NCBI RefSeq assembly: GCF_037176765.1
Contig: NC_090023.1
Span: 53,150,866-53,214,865 of the forward strand
DNA: 64,000 nt
From: Anolis sagrei
Taxonomy: Eukaryota > Chordata > Lepidosauria > Squamata > Anolidae
Reading direction: 5' to 3'
In this document: positions 46,001 to 58,629 of the stretch, one piece after another
How the letters are laid out: every line of letters starts with the position of its first letter
Position numbering within the stretch: position 1 is the first letter of the stretch
The notes under the pieces: model-generated
Seen by the model: only the letters and a program-made list of their open reading frames with translations
What the model was told of the DNA's origin: nothing
The model's database searches: none
Translations under genes and position numbers: made by a program

Positions 46001-49000
46001 TCACTTCCTCCTAAACATGCTATATTTCCTCACATATGTTGCAGACATAATAGACTGGCCGCCCAACTCTTAACCACACAGACAAAACTGCCACGTTAGA
46101 ACATAAGACATTACATGATGTATTAAGAGGCATTTAGAATTTTATGCCAAATTGCCTTTGTACTGTATTTGGCAGCAATGGGTTAGAGAATTGCTAGTCT
46201 CCCAACAAACTACGCATTCCACAATTCCACAATCCCACAAGACAGAATCACAGCAACGGAAATGGAAGGACCGTGCTACAATTGTTTGGGACATCCCAAT
46301 TATCAAAATACAAAGGGGAGCATGCTCTTGATGAAGAACAAAATAAGTAAACATCAACCTGTAAGAATTGAAACAAATAGGATCAAGCTTTTTGGTATTT
46401 CCACAGTTGAAATTCACTGGATGACCTTGGGAAAGTCACATGTTCTCAGCCTCAGAGGAAGGAAAAGGCAACCCCCTCTGAACAATCTTTGCCAAAAAGC
46501 TATGTGATAGGGTCACCTTAGGATAAATCAGAAATGATATGATGCATTGGTAAACTTAAGGGAATCCAGTTTGATTCATCCATGGATCAATGTGAGTACT
46601 GTATTCCTACCTCTCACCACCCCAATTCCTATGCATGTTTCCCAAAAGGACTTTGTCTTTACTCTTCCTCCTTGCCACTGTCTCATCCTCTTTGATGATG
46701 TAGGAATGGAATTCTGTAAGGGAGCTTCCTTTCCAAAGGTATTTTTCTCTCCCTGGGCTGGCCATGTGGCCATTTGACATTTTTCCAGTTTCTTCTGCTT
46801 TTCTACATACCTATGAGGATGCACATTTTGCCTTTCTTAAGGCAAAATGTAGCAGCATGGACTTTTTACCCTTTTACCTCTTTAGAAGATAAGATTTACT
46901 AAGCTAGTGAGCTCCAAGACCTTTTCTATCAAGAATGTATTTCTTTAACTCCAATAAATAGTTTTGAAGTTCTGACTCTACAATCCTCTGCCATCCTGTT
47001 GAATGGAAGCTTATCCTGGCTCAGGGGGTTGGACTGGACAGCCAATGAGGTCTCTTCCAACTCTATGATTCTATGATTAATTACATGGAAGTTTTTGCTG
47101 GTTACAAAGTTTACATCTAGCTGCTATATTTATGGTGGAATCACCCCAACTGAGGGTTATTTTTTGAACCTAAAAACTCAGACTCCCCAACAGAAAGGCA
47201 AGACCTTAGTTCATCCTTAAAGAAGCACTAACCCTCTTGACTCCCTCCTCCGAGGTGCCACTTCTGGCCTTTTCGAATGCCTGGGTGGGAAGCTAGCCTC
47301 TAATGTGCCATTGATGCCTTCTACTTTCCACAGAATAACACTCAACCTAACCACAGACTACATTAAAATCCATAATTTTGCCCACAAAATCTGCCCTCAA
47401 CTTATACATGGACTTATAGGAGAGCATGCATGCTATGCTACATAGCTGAACTTCTTTTGGTAATAGTGTCCTATTAAATCAGCTTCACAGACAGGCTAGG
47501 GACTACTGAACAAGACAGAGCTACCCATCAATCTATATAAATAAAAATGTAATGTTCGTTTGTGGGATTAACATAACTCAAAAACCACTGGACGAACTGA
47601 CACCAAATTTGGACACAAGACACCTTTCAGGCCAACGAGTGACCATCACTCATAAAAACACTGAAAAACACAAAAGAAGAGACTTAAAAAGCCAAAAAAC
47701 AAAAAATATATTACAACGCATGCGCAAAGCCACATATATATACACAAACGCACATATACTCAAATATATAAACACACATATATACACACACAAAACACAT
47801 ATACACAGACTGGGCCACAGCAACGCATGGTAGGGGATGGCTAGTTTTCAATACATTATATGCCAATACTATTATCTCCTAGCAATTAAAACTTTGGAAT
47901 CAGAGCAAGTGGTGAAGTTCCTCCAGATAAGAGGTTGAAAATCTGAATTTTGTGGAGGATGCGCATCATATATATACACACATATACACCAGACAATAAG
48001 TTAGGGGATTCTGGGAGATGAAATATAAAAAGTCACTTTTCCCAAGATCTGCTCTAGCTTAACATTACTTTTCTGTCCCTCAAGTAAGAACTTTCATATT
48101 GTTGATACCAGTCTTTCAATGAACAGTAATATAAAATAGCGCAATATCCTTTTTTTAAAAGGAAAGACTTGGTTTAACATTAATTACTTTTTCAGACTTC
48201 CAGGCTTGGTTTTTAGTGTATTCGGCATCAACTAGTTCTGGGTTTTCTCTCGAAAGAAGGATGAGGGGATCCCGCTCGGCACTTGTCCTATGAGAAAAAG
48301 TACAGAAATATCCGATAAGAGTATTTCCTATTGTTGATTGACTTATATAACCAAACATGCAAATGAAATCTAATAAGAAGATAGCAGAGAATAACAATGA
48401 AAGATCAAACATTTAAGTTAAGGAAGGAAAATGGCAGGAAGTTGGGGTGGATCCTTTTAGGGCAAGGAGGACATCAGTGCCTTTCTTCATCACACACCAA
48501 AGTTTCCCCACAGATTTTCCTGTTGTGAAGAAATATCGAGAAACTCTGTGTGATGCCACTCTTCCAGATGACCAGGATATAGCACCCATATTATTTGACT
48601 GTAAATTGTATAAGAAAGTGAGAAACTTCTACCTTGGTCCATATATCAAACCGACAATGTATTGGGAATCTCACATCAGAACAACATATTTTATGTGTGG
48701 CCAAGACCCAAAAGTAACATATAAAACAGCTCTGTATTTAAGCAAAACAATACATTTGAGAACCATATATGTGAGGCTGATTGGGGTAAATTGTAGGGGT
48801 GATAAGAAAATATGATGTATATACTCAGTTTTATCATATTTTACCATATTTACTGTATTGTTATAAGTGTCTTATTTTAACTTACGACATAGAGTGCAAT
48901 CAAGTCTTATCAAGCCTTGTTTGGTTTCGTATTGTGCTATGGCCCAATGTCTAATCAATTTAAAAAAAATTACTACTGTAAACCACACTCTCAAAGGCGC

Positions 49001-52000
49001 ATGCTGTGGGGACACAGGAGAGTGGTTACTCCCAACCTCTGGGATTTCCTCCCTAAAGAGGTTAGATTGGTGCCCTCCCTTTTGTGGGCAGATAAATTAC
49101 ATTATGTAACAAAATTTGAAATATTTTCTGTTCCCACTTTGAATGCGTTATTTCCTGTTTAATTGTGTGGCACTTACTTTAAAAGTCGTTGTTATACTCT
49201 AGAAATTTCGTTTTTGTGGCTACCACAAACTACGTTGAATTGTTTGAGACTCTATGAGATATTCATTGAAAAACTATAGCAAAATGTGCTGCAGGATATT
49301 CCACAAAAGCAAGGTTTTTGCTGTTAAATCAATTTTTCCATGTTTTTATGATAGAACCAAATAGGAAATGAGGTACTGTTCCATTATCTGGATGGAGGCC
49401 ACCAGGAGCACTAGAGAGAGGAGGATTGTCCCATTTATGGGGGTGGAGCTGAAGGAGGAAAACCATTTCCCTCATTTTCAATGGTTATGCCTCCTGCTTC
49501 CCATATCGTAAAGGAGGGTTGTTTCCACAACAGGGGCATGGATGGGGGGAATAACAGGAAAATCGGGGAAAATGGTTTTCTTCCTTCAATTCCACCCCCA
49601 TAAATGGGACAATCATTCCCTCTCTAGCGCCCCTGGTGGCCTCCATCCAGATAATGGAACAGTACCGGAAATGACATTATAACCCAGGAAATCATGTTGC
49701 ATAGTGTTGTTGTATAGGCAACTCTTTGAAATCTGAACAATGTGCTTTTTCTTGCCTATTGAACATTTCCATTTTAAAGGCTATGTTCTGATTTTCATCT
49801 TACTGACAAACTAACTGCATTTTAAACTTTTATATGTCGTGAAGATTTTAGCGTCATTTATTTTAATTTGTGTAGGCTCCCTTCATCCCAAACTAAAAAG
49901 GATAGTATTTAGATTATGGGGGATAGATAGTACAAGGTATGAGCCTAGACTGCTCTCTGTCTTTGGCCTGTACAATGACATAGGTATGTTGAGAAGGCAT
50001 TTGATTGAGAAGAAACCTTTTTGTCACATTAAATGTTACCTTCTAAAGCAAAGTGACATGCTCAACTAAACCTAAACATTATTCTGTAAGAAGCTGGTCT
50101 TTCTGGAGAGCACAATACAGAGCTCTCATCCTATTAAGGCCTCAGTTCTAACTTATTATAGTTCTAACTGACAAAAACATTAAAATACTCTGAAATGAGA
50201 ACAGCTCACCTGGACCCTCGGAAGAAGGCTTTAGAAATCTTCGCCCTCCAGGGCCATTTTTCTGAAGAGCTAAGGAAATGTACATCAAGACATATTAAAA
50301 CATTGATGCAGCATATCTTATAAAGGTAAATGTTGCTCCTGACATTAAGTCTAGTCATGTCTGACTCTGGGTGGTGGAGCTGATCTCCATTTCTAAGCTG
50401 AAGACCTGTAGACACCTCCAAGGTCATGTGGCCGGCATGGTTGCATGAAGTGCCGTCACCTTCCCGCAGAAGCGGTACCTATTGATCTACTAACATTTGC
50501 TTGTTTTCGAACTGCTAGGATGGAAGAAGCTGGGCCTAACAGCAGGAGCTCACCTCGCTCCCTAGATTTGAACCACCAACCTTCCGGTCAGCAAGCTCTG
50601 CAGTTCAGCGGTTTAACTCGCTGCACCACCAAGGGACCCAAGCATATTTCGTAGCACCAAAATAAAGCATTAGTCCCAGATGGGCAACCTGTGGCCCTCC
50701 AAAGGTTACTGAACTACAATCCCCAGCATGCATTTGTTACCACTGCAAATGCTGGCTAGGCCTGCTGCAACTTGAACAACTGGAGGACCACAAGATTCAC
50801 AGCACTGCATTAGTTTTTTCCATTATTTTCAATGTATTATCTGCTATTTTTCTGTTTTAACTCATGATGTATTTTAACATAATGCCATTCTATTATTGGC
50901 TTTGCTAACAGTATGGTATAAATACCTGAAAGGCAGGAGATAGGTAACCATCTATCTACCGAAATAAATCAATTCCACTCTATTACTCAGAAACTATTCT
51001 TTCGTTGCAGGTGAAGTCATCCCAGCTAAACAAGCTCCCCATCCCAATGGTAAAAGTGCCACAGACTGTTAACAAGCTGTTTTACAATTCTATTTTTGTG
51101 TATGCAAAGAAATGCATGCACTACAGCTGTGTATTTGCTTCCTTCATCTCTGCAGCTTGAGACAATCAAGAGGAAATCGTCAGTTTCTTTCACAGTTGAG
51201 AATCAGCATATTTATTTTCATTGCAGCAGGATAAACATTTCAACAAGCAGCTTGTTAAAAGCAAAAATTCAAGCTAATCACCATGTGCAGAAGAACCAAA
51301 CACATTTTAAGAAGTCCAATATTTTTCTTTGCAATATTTGGAGCTACTTCCAAAAGGTATTCACATACCTTGCACATGAATTGTGCAAAGTGACACTCAC
51401 TATAACAAAAACCCAAAAGGGAGCTTTTCTAATATGTGGGAGACCCTGACTATTCCCAATATGCAACTCTTATAGGTACACTATCCATTAAAGAACAATA
51501 GAGTCCCACTTCTTCCATGCACCACTCTATTGTCCATTCTCAGCAAAATTCTTCCAGAGCTAACTTATATATGGATTTCAACCAATTTGGCACAAAGACT
51601 GAGTCAATTCGGATGCATGTAAACATAGCTTATATCTTTCTGAAGCTGCTATGAAGTCTATATTCAGCTTCAATTTCACAAAGTACAATTACTTTTAAAA
51701 TGTGCTTAATACTGAACACTTAAGACTCTATGGATTTTAGATGCAAACAAAGCTCAGTACAGTAAACTCGCAGCAACCCAAAGCTCAGTATGCTTTTAAA
51801 GACCTTCATTTTGAATCAAACATACCTTTTGAGATCTTGTCTCATTAGGTCCCAGCGTCCCAGGCCGGTTGGGTAGATGGGCCAAACAGCTGGGCCTCCT
51901 TCCCAAAATGTCCAAGCAGGATACATAATGTCATAGTATTCTGATGTCTTGCAGAAAAGGAAAAGAGAGAGGTGAGATAATTATAGTGAAACTACTCAAT

Positions 52001-53043
52001 ATTGCAAAAGATTCAATGAAGAAAGATAAAACTGGCTCATTGTTTAGGATCTAGAATTACTAAGAGGATAACAACTCTTCATTCTCTCACCTTACTGAAG
52101 GAGAAGACGGGCACCCTTGGCTTCATGAACTTAGGCACCTGGGGGTAGTCTCGCACATTGATTACCATCTCCATATCGGGAAGTTCATCAATGATCTCCA
52201 GGATGAAGTGTTCAACCCCACTGCATCTGCAGATGGAAACACACATGATACAATCACTCCTCAACGTTTATGGAAAATAACAAAGACATCACAACCTCTG
52301 AGGATACCTGCCATAGATATGGGTGAAACGTCAGGAGAGAATGCTTCTGAGATATGGACATATAGCCCGGAAAACTCATAGCAACTCAACAATGAGAATA
52401 TAATTATTATTTTATTTATTATTGTTATTGTTATTATTATTATTACCATTAATATTATTATTACCATCGTGAGCCATTATAATGGCTCACGGTGGGGCGC
52501 AACAAAGTAAAAAACACATGAACATAAAATATATACAATAAATTCCATAGATTAAAAACACAAAAATATAAAAACTTGCACCAAACACAGATACAGAATC
52601 AACATATAGTAGCAATAGAATGTAAATTAAAACTCATGATTGAAAGTTGACTGTGTAGGCCTACTGGGAAGAGATGGACAGAGGTGCAGGATCCCCATCA
52701 AGGTGAAAAATCTGCACGTATAAGCCTACTTTGCTATTATTTGCTATTATTTGAAGAAAACATTTCTGGACAAAGTTGAACATTGTTCTGGAAAACCTAG
52801 AAAAGCCAGGGAAGTATGCACATTTAGGTCTTCCATTGTGCTTCCAATTTGGATTGCCTTTCCTTGGGGTACAACCTGATTTCCAAACCCATAGGAATGT
52901 TGTTTTTTATTGTTATTATTTTGTTGATATGCTTTTAATGTGTTATGTTTTAATTGCAGTAATGGGTTTGGCCCCATGTAAGCCGCTCCAAGTCCCTTCG
53001 GGGAGATGAAGGCAGGATATAAAAATAAAACAACAACAACAAC

Positions 53044-53083
<40 letters not shown>

Positions 53084-56000
53084 GGAGCCCAATTCTGTCA
53101 GGTAACATGGGGATAATAATACTGATATGCTGCCCAAGAAGAACATAAGCCACCTTGCATTTTACCTTGAAAGAAAGATGAGATACAAATTCAATAAATA
53201 AAATTAAAATATAAGAGTCCAAAAATAGAGCAAATCCTCCCCAATGACTTCAAAAAGTAAAACATTTGGAGTAACATTACTTGTGATATTGTGATTCACT
53301 ACAAAAAATAATGTTTGAATCATTAAATACCCTATTTATGCAAATGTAATGTTTGCCTTTTCTGGCTAAATGACCTCGCCAAAATTAGGGTGACTATTAA
53401 GATTTGTGACATACAGTCATCTTAGTGTTAACCCAAAGCCAAAAGGGAAGCTGCTTCAGGAGTTGCACCTGAAGCTCCTCTTTGAGGGATGTCACCTCTA
53501 ATTTAATGGCCAAAGTTCAATGCTATGGGATCCTGGAATTTGTAGTTTGGTGAGGCACCAGCAAAGAAGGCCTTGTAAACTACAGCCCCTGTGATTCCAT
53601 AGCACTAAACCAAAGCAATTACGGTGCATTCATTCTACAACATAGATGCACCCCAAGGTTTTCCTTTCCATCACTGGAAGCTTTGGTGTCCTAACACTTT
53701 GGCTTTTAAAGAAGGAATTCTAAGCAGGCAGCAACTGTAATGCACAACTTTTTTGGCCAAAGAGTGCACTTTTCATCACTGCACATCAGATTAGGCAGCA
53801 AATTCTTTGTGAGACCTCACAAACTCTGAGGATGCCTGCCATAGATGCAGGTGAAACGTCAGGGGAGAATGTTTCCGGAACATGGCCATACGGCCCAAAA
53901 ACTTTACAGCAACCCAGTGATTCCAGCCATGATAGCCTTTGACAAAATGCTGCTATAGACGTTTCAATATCTGTTCCAGAAAGAGCGCAGCAATAGGTGA
54001 ACAAGACAGGAACGGGAGAAGACAAGAAAATAACAGGTGAGGGATCTTGTGAACGCTGCTTTTCAGCAAGAACTACAAATCAGACGGAGTGCAGTCACAA
54101 GCCCCTTCTGACACCCAAACAACTCCTGTTTTAAGCAACTCCACCAGTTATCCCTTTCAATTATCCTTGTTCTCCGGAGGCATTTATTCCCAGTTTCCTT
54201 CAGCTTGTAACCCATAACACCTGCTCACACACCAAAAGTGCAGTGTCAGTATTGATTTCTTAGAAAAGTCGGTGCAATTGCTACACGGCAGGCACAGTAA
54301 GGCCTCATCACTTTCCTCCTCTTGGCTTGGAATGGAGCCCTTTCAAACATTTTCTGCTCAGTGACCCAGAGGTTAAGGAGGCAAGGGAGGCTTTCCTCTT
54401 CACAGGGGTGGATTTTGTATTGCTCTCACCTGGCAGGGAACATGCAGTCATGCTCGCGGTACAACTTCTTTGCAATGATCTGGTAGTGAGTCCCGAGTCG
54501 TCGGCTGATTGCTTCTGACAGAAACTCCTCAGAGATTCCCTCTTGAAAGGGAGCCAAATCCTGTTCCCTCACTCTAAGAATAAGAGATGTCATTAAACAC
54601 TTTAGGGAAAATTAGTAGAATGCAAGTCTAACGAGATATTTAGGAAGCAATTCTGGCTCTAGATTACATCCCACGGAACCTCCCAGTCTGCATCGAAATT
54701 TCAAGAGTTATTTTTTCAAAAGGGAGACTTTTCCAAAGTCTAATTCCAAAATACCATAATAGATTCAGGGACAGCCCTACCATCACTTCTTGACATTTTC
54801 GCTAAGGTCAAGTGTAGTATTACACAGAGTGAGGACATATCTATGTTTACTATTTAGGTTGGTGCGGAAAAAGGAGGAAGCCATTTCACTGTACGAACGA
54901 TTACATATGAAGTCCTGGAAATGATGTGAGATTTGCATAATGATTACACACACTGCAGAGGCTGGCCTTGAATTGGTTCCATGACCAATTCACGACTTCA
55001 TGACTATGGAGGAATGGGTTTTTTTTTTCCTCTTCCACCTGCTGCAATGTGCATGTGCAGATTGCGGAAGTGTCTGTCCCTTAATTGATTTTACCATACA
55101 ATGTGATTTACAAGTAAATCTACTGATGCATATTAAGGGCTCTATTTCAGAGTATCTCACAACTTTGCCTGTCCTAGTTTAAAGCCTTTAATGTGCATTG
55201 CTGTGTGCATTCACAGAGTGTGTCATCTAAACACCACGCTGTCACGCTATCTTCAAAGTGCATTACATGGTCAGTGTAGATGTGCCCTGAGGCAGCAGAT
55301 ACTAGATGTCTACTGGAGGGCGTCAATGGCTTTTTTGTGTTTGAGTGTCAGGAGCAACTTGAGAAACTGCAAGTCACTTCTGGTGTGAGAGAATTGGCTG
55401 TCTGCAAGGACGTTGCCCAGGGGACACTCAGATTTTTTACCATCCTGTGGGAGGCCTCTCTCAAGTCCCTACATGGAAAGCTAGAGCTGACAGAAGGGAG
55501 CTCACCCCACTATCTGGATTCGAACGCCAACCTTTCGGTAAGTAGTCCTGCCAGCACAAAGGTTTAAACCATTGTTTTCCTTAGGCCTTTCACAGTACAA
55601 AAGTGATTCCACTACAAGTGTTGTGGCAACATTGTGGAACCCTTGGGACTGATTTTTAATGAGGCACTATATCTTTCAATCTGGGAATTCTAAATTACCT
55701 TCCCTATACTGGAAATCCCAGTTTCCCACAATATTCCCAAGGCAGTGAAAGTGTCATTGTATTGTATTAAATTACACTCAGGTGAACCCCTTCCGTTTTA
55801 CACCCTAGGCTACCCAGTAGCCCTTGCCCATTTTATTGTAAGTAGTAGTATCAGACAGCAGCTAGGGCCTTGAGCCCTGGATTATGACTCTGGAGACCAA
55901 GGTTCAAATTCCCGATAAGCCATGGAAATCTACTGGGTCACTTGACAAGTCACACACTCTCAGCCTTAGAGCCCCCGGTGGCAAGGTGGGTTAAACCCCT

Positions 56001-58591
56001 GTGCCGACAGGACTGAAGACCGACAGGTCGCAGGTTCGAATCCGGGGACAGCGCAGATGAGCTCCCTCCATCAGCCCCAGCTCCTCATGCGGGGACATGA
56101 GAGAAGCCTCCCACAAAGATGGTAAAATCATCAAAACATCCAGGCTTCCCCTGGGCAATGTCCTTGCAGATGGCCAATTCTCTCACACCAGAAGCGACTT
56201 TCAGTTTCTCAAGTCGCTCCTGAGACAACAACAAAAAAATAAAGCCTTACAGTGAGACAATGGCAAAGCAAATCTTGCCAAGAAAAACCCATGACAGAGT
56301 TGCAGAGTGTGACTTGCAGGCACACATCAACAAATACAAAATGAAGAAGATCCCTGGCTGTGGAAACAGGGAGAAATGCAGCCAGCTCAGGACAAAATTT
56401 CCATGCCAAGTGGCTGCATTATGGCTGCAGCAAGATTGCCATGAATTGGAAGACCAGAGCAGCATCAGCATACCTGGCCAAGAGGAGAGCATGGAAAAGT
56501 TACGTTGGGGGATTAAAACACCAATACTACCCACACAAATGGGCAGTGGTCAGCCTGGTTGGAAGATTTTGGAGGCAATGCCCTTTTAAAAAGCCTTTCT
56601 AAACTCTGGTCTCAGGTCATGCCCTCCAACTGGTACAACACATGTGCATACACTGTTCTGCTTTATGTGATGCATCTGATGTGACTGTTCTTACGCTGCA
56701 GCTTAAAATGAGTACCAAGGAGATACCAGCTCAGCTGCAAGTTGCAGAGGAGAGGAGAGCTTAGGAATCCTACATGTTACCCTGATACATAGTTTTAACA
56801 TGATATACCATCAGAGATATTGCCTAATTTGACTGCTAACAGGTGAACATAGCACTGAACGAAACATGTAGAATATTCACAAGATGTCTCAAATCTACAC
56901 CTGTTGATAAACTCTCTAAGTTAGCTGGCATTGCCTTCCCTGGTGTGCGACGGGAAGTTGATGCTAACTGTGAGAGAAATAAGGCTAAACACTGTGAAAG
57001 CCATCCACTGCATGGCTATCAGCCTCCTCCTAGTAGACTCAAATCAAGGGAAAGCTTCATGAGAACCACCACTCCTCTTAACGTTCCCCCAGCAACAACA
57101 AGATTATCCCTCTGGGCAGCTAAACCAGGAAATCCCAATTGGATGGTCCCCATGAAGGTCTTCCTCCACGGGCAAACCATCTTGGAAGTCCCTGAACAGA
57201 CTCAGAAGTGGAGTGGGCAGATCAAAAGACAACTTAGCAAAGTGGGACTACCTAGAAGAATCCTGTACCTAGTGCAACTGCGGAGCAGAACAAACAACTC
57301 AGCATCTGTATGCTTGCCCACAATGCCCTGCCTCATGCACAGAGGAAGAATTGTTTAAGGCTACAGACAATACGGTTGCTGTTGCACGCTTTTGATCAAA
57401 AACTATTTAGTCACTTGTGTTCTTTCTATTTTGTATCAGTTTTATACTTATCTATGCAATGCTTTTTGACACAAAATAAATAAATAAACGGCGAACTCAT
57501 CTCTACGGGAGCAGGCAAAGAATGTTTGCTACGTGTTGTCTATTCAATTGTATCAGTTGTGCACTGAATCTGAGACATTTCAAACACAAAGTACTCTTTC
57601 CGTCCCATTTCCATTCTGTAAATATTAACTGAAATTTCAGAGATGCCATCCCCCTTACTTTTGATAGCAGCGACAATTTTCTGTCACACATGGCCTGTAG
57701 TTCTCCACAGCTCTGTCAATCTGGCCCAAGTATTTTTTCCACCTGGTATCTGAAACACAAACGACATTCTGAGTCATCTTGAAACAATCAAGATGTGCTT
57801 AAGCAGCTGAGGGGGGAAAAGGAAGGGGCCTGAGGCTGTTAGGAATTGTGGGAGTTGAAGTCCAAAACACCTGGAGGGCCAAAGTTTGCCCATGTCTGGT
57901 CTAGACTGCCGTTTCGTATTCTTGTGTGCCTTAAAGTTGCTTCCAATCCATGGCAAACCTATCAAGAGGTTTTCTTGGAATGATTTGTTCAGAAGAGCTT
58001 TGCAGTTTCCAAATTCTGAGGTTTAGACAGTGTGACGTTCCTAAGTTCGCCCAGTGGGTTTCACACCCAAATGGGGATTTGAACTCTGGTCTCCAGAGTC
58101 CTAGTCCACCACTATAATGTGTCCCTATCTTTTTTTCCCAAGCAAGAAAAAGTAGACTGAAAAAGCAAGGAAATAGGATGTTCTCAAACAATCCCTCCCT
58201 TCCTCCCTCCCAATTGACACATGGAGAGGCTACAGAATCCAATAGCTGAGTGTTTTAGTTTCAACTTGTTTGAGGAACAAAAATAGTATTTCTTGACGCA
58301 GATGCTAACTTGGCATGGGCTAACTTCAGCCCTCCAGGTGTTTGGATTTCAAATCCCACAAAACCTAACAGAAGCTGAGGGGGAATAGAAAGGACCTGAG
58401 GCTGTTAGGAACTGTGGTAGTTGAAGTCCAAAACACCAGGAGGGCTGAAGTTTGCCCATGCCTGTGCTAGCAGGAAGCAGTTGGAGAACTAAACACAGCA
58501 GTTAGGAGAAAGACTTGGGGTACATCTGTACTGTAGACTCAATGCAATTTGACACCACTTTAACTGCCATGGCTCAGGACTATGTGATCCC

Positions 58592-58629
<38 letters not shown>

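Noticed and set aside
50240-50269. Alternative POGLUT1 exon 6 acceptor at ctcttcag
   Set aside because: It would shift the frame and lose SSSEKW, which aligns with the human protein.
51096-51449. 117-codon + frame
   Set aside because: No domain, no splice context, AT-rich with scattered composition; inside a POGLUT1 intron.
56260-56589. 109-codon + frame
   Set aside because: Begins inside SINE C; no recognisable content.
56843-57358. 171-codon open frame in POGLUT1 intron 2
   Set aside because: Motifs match a jockey-like LINE tail, and the usual Cys-rich end is out of frame.
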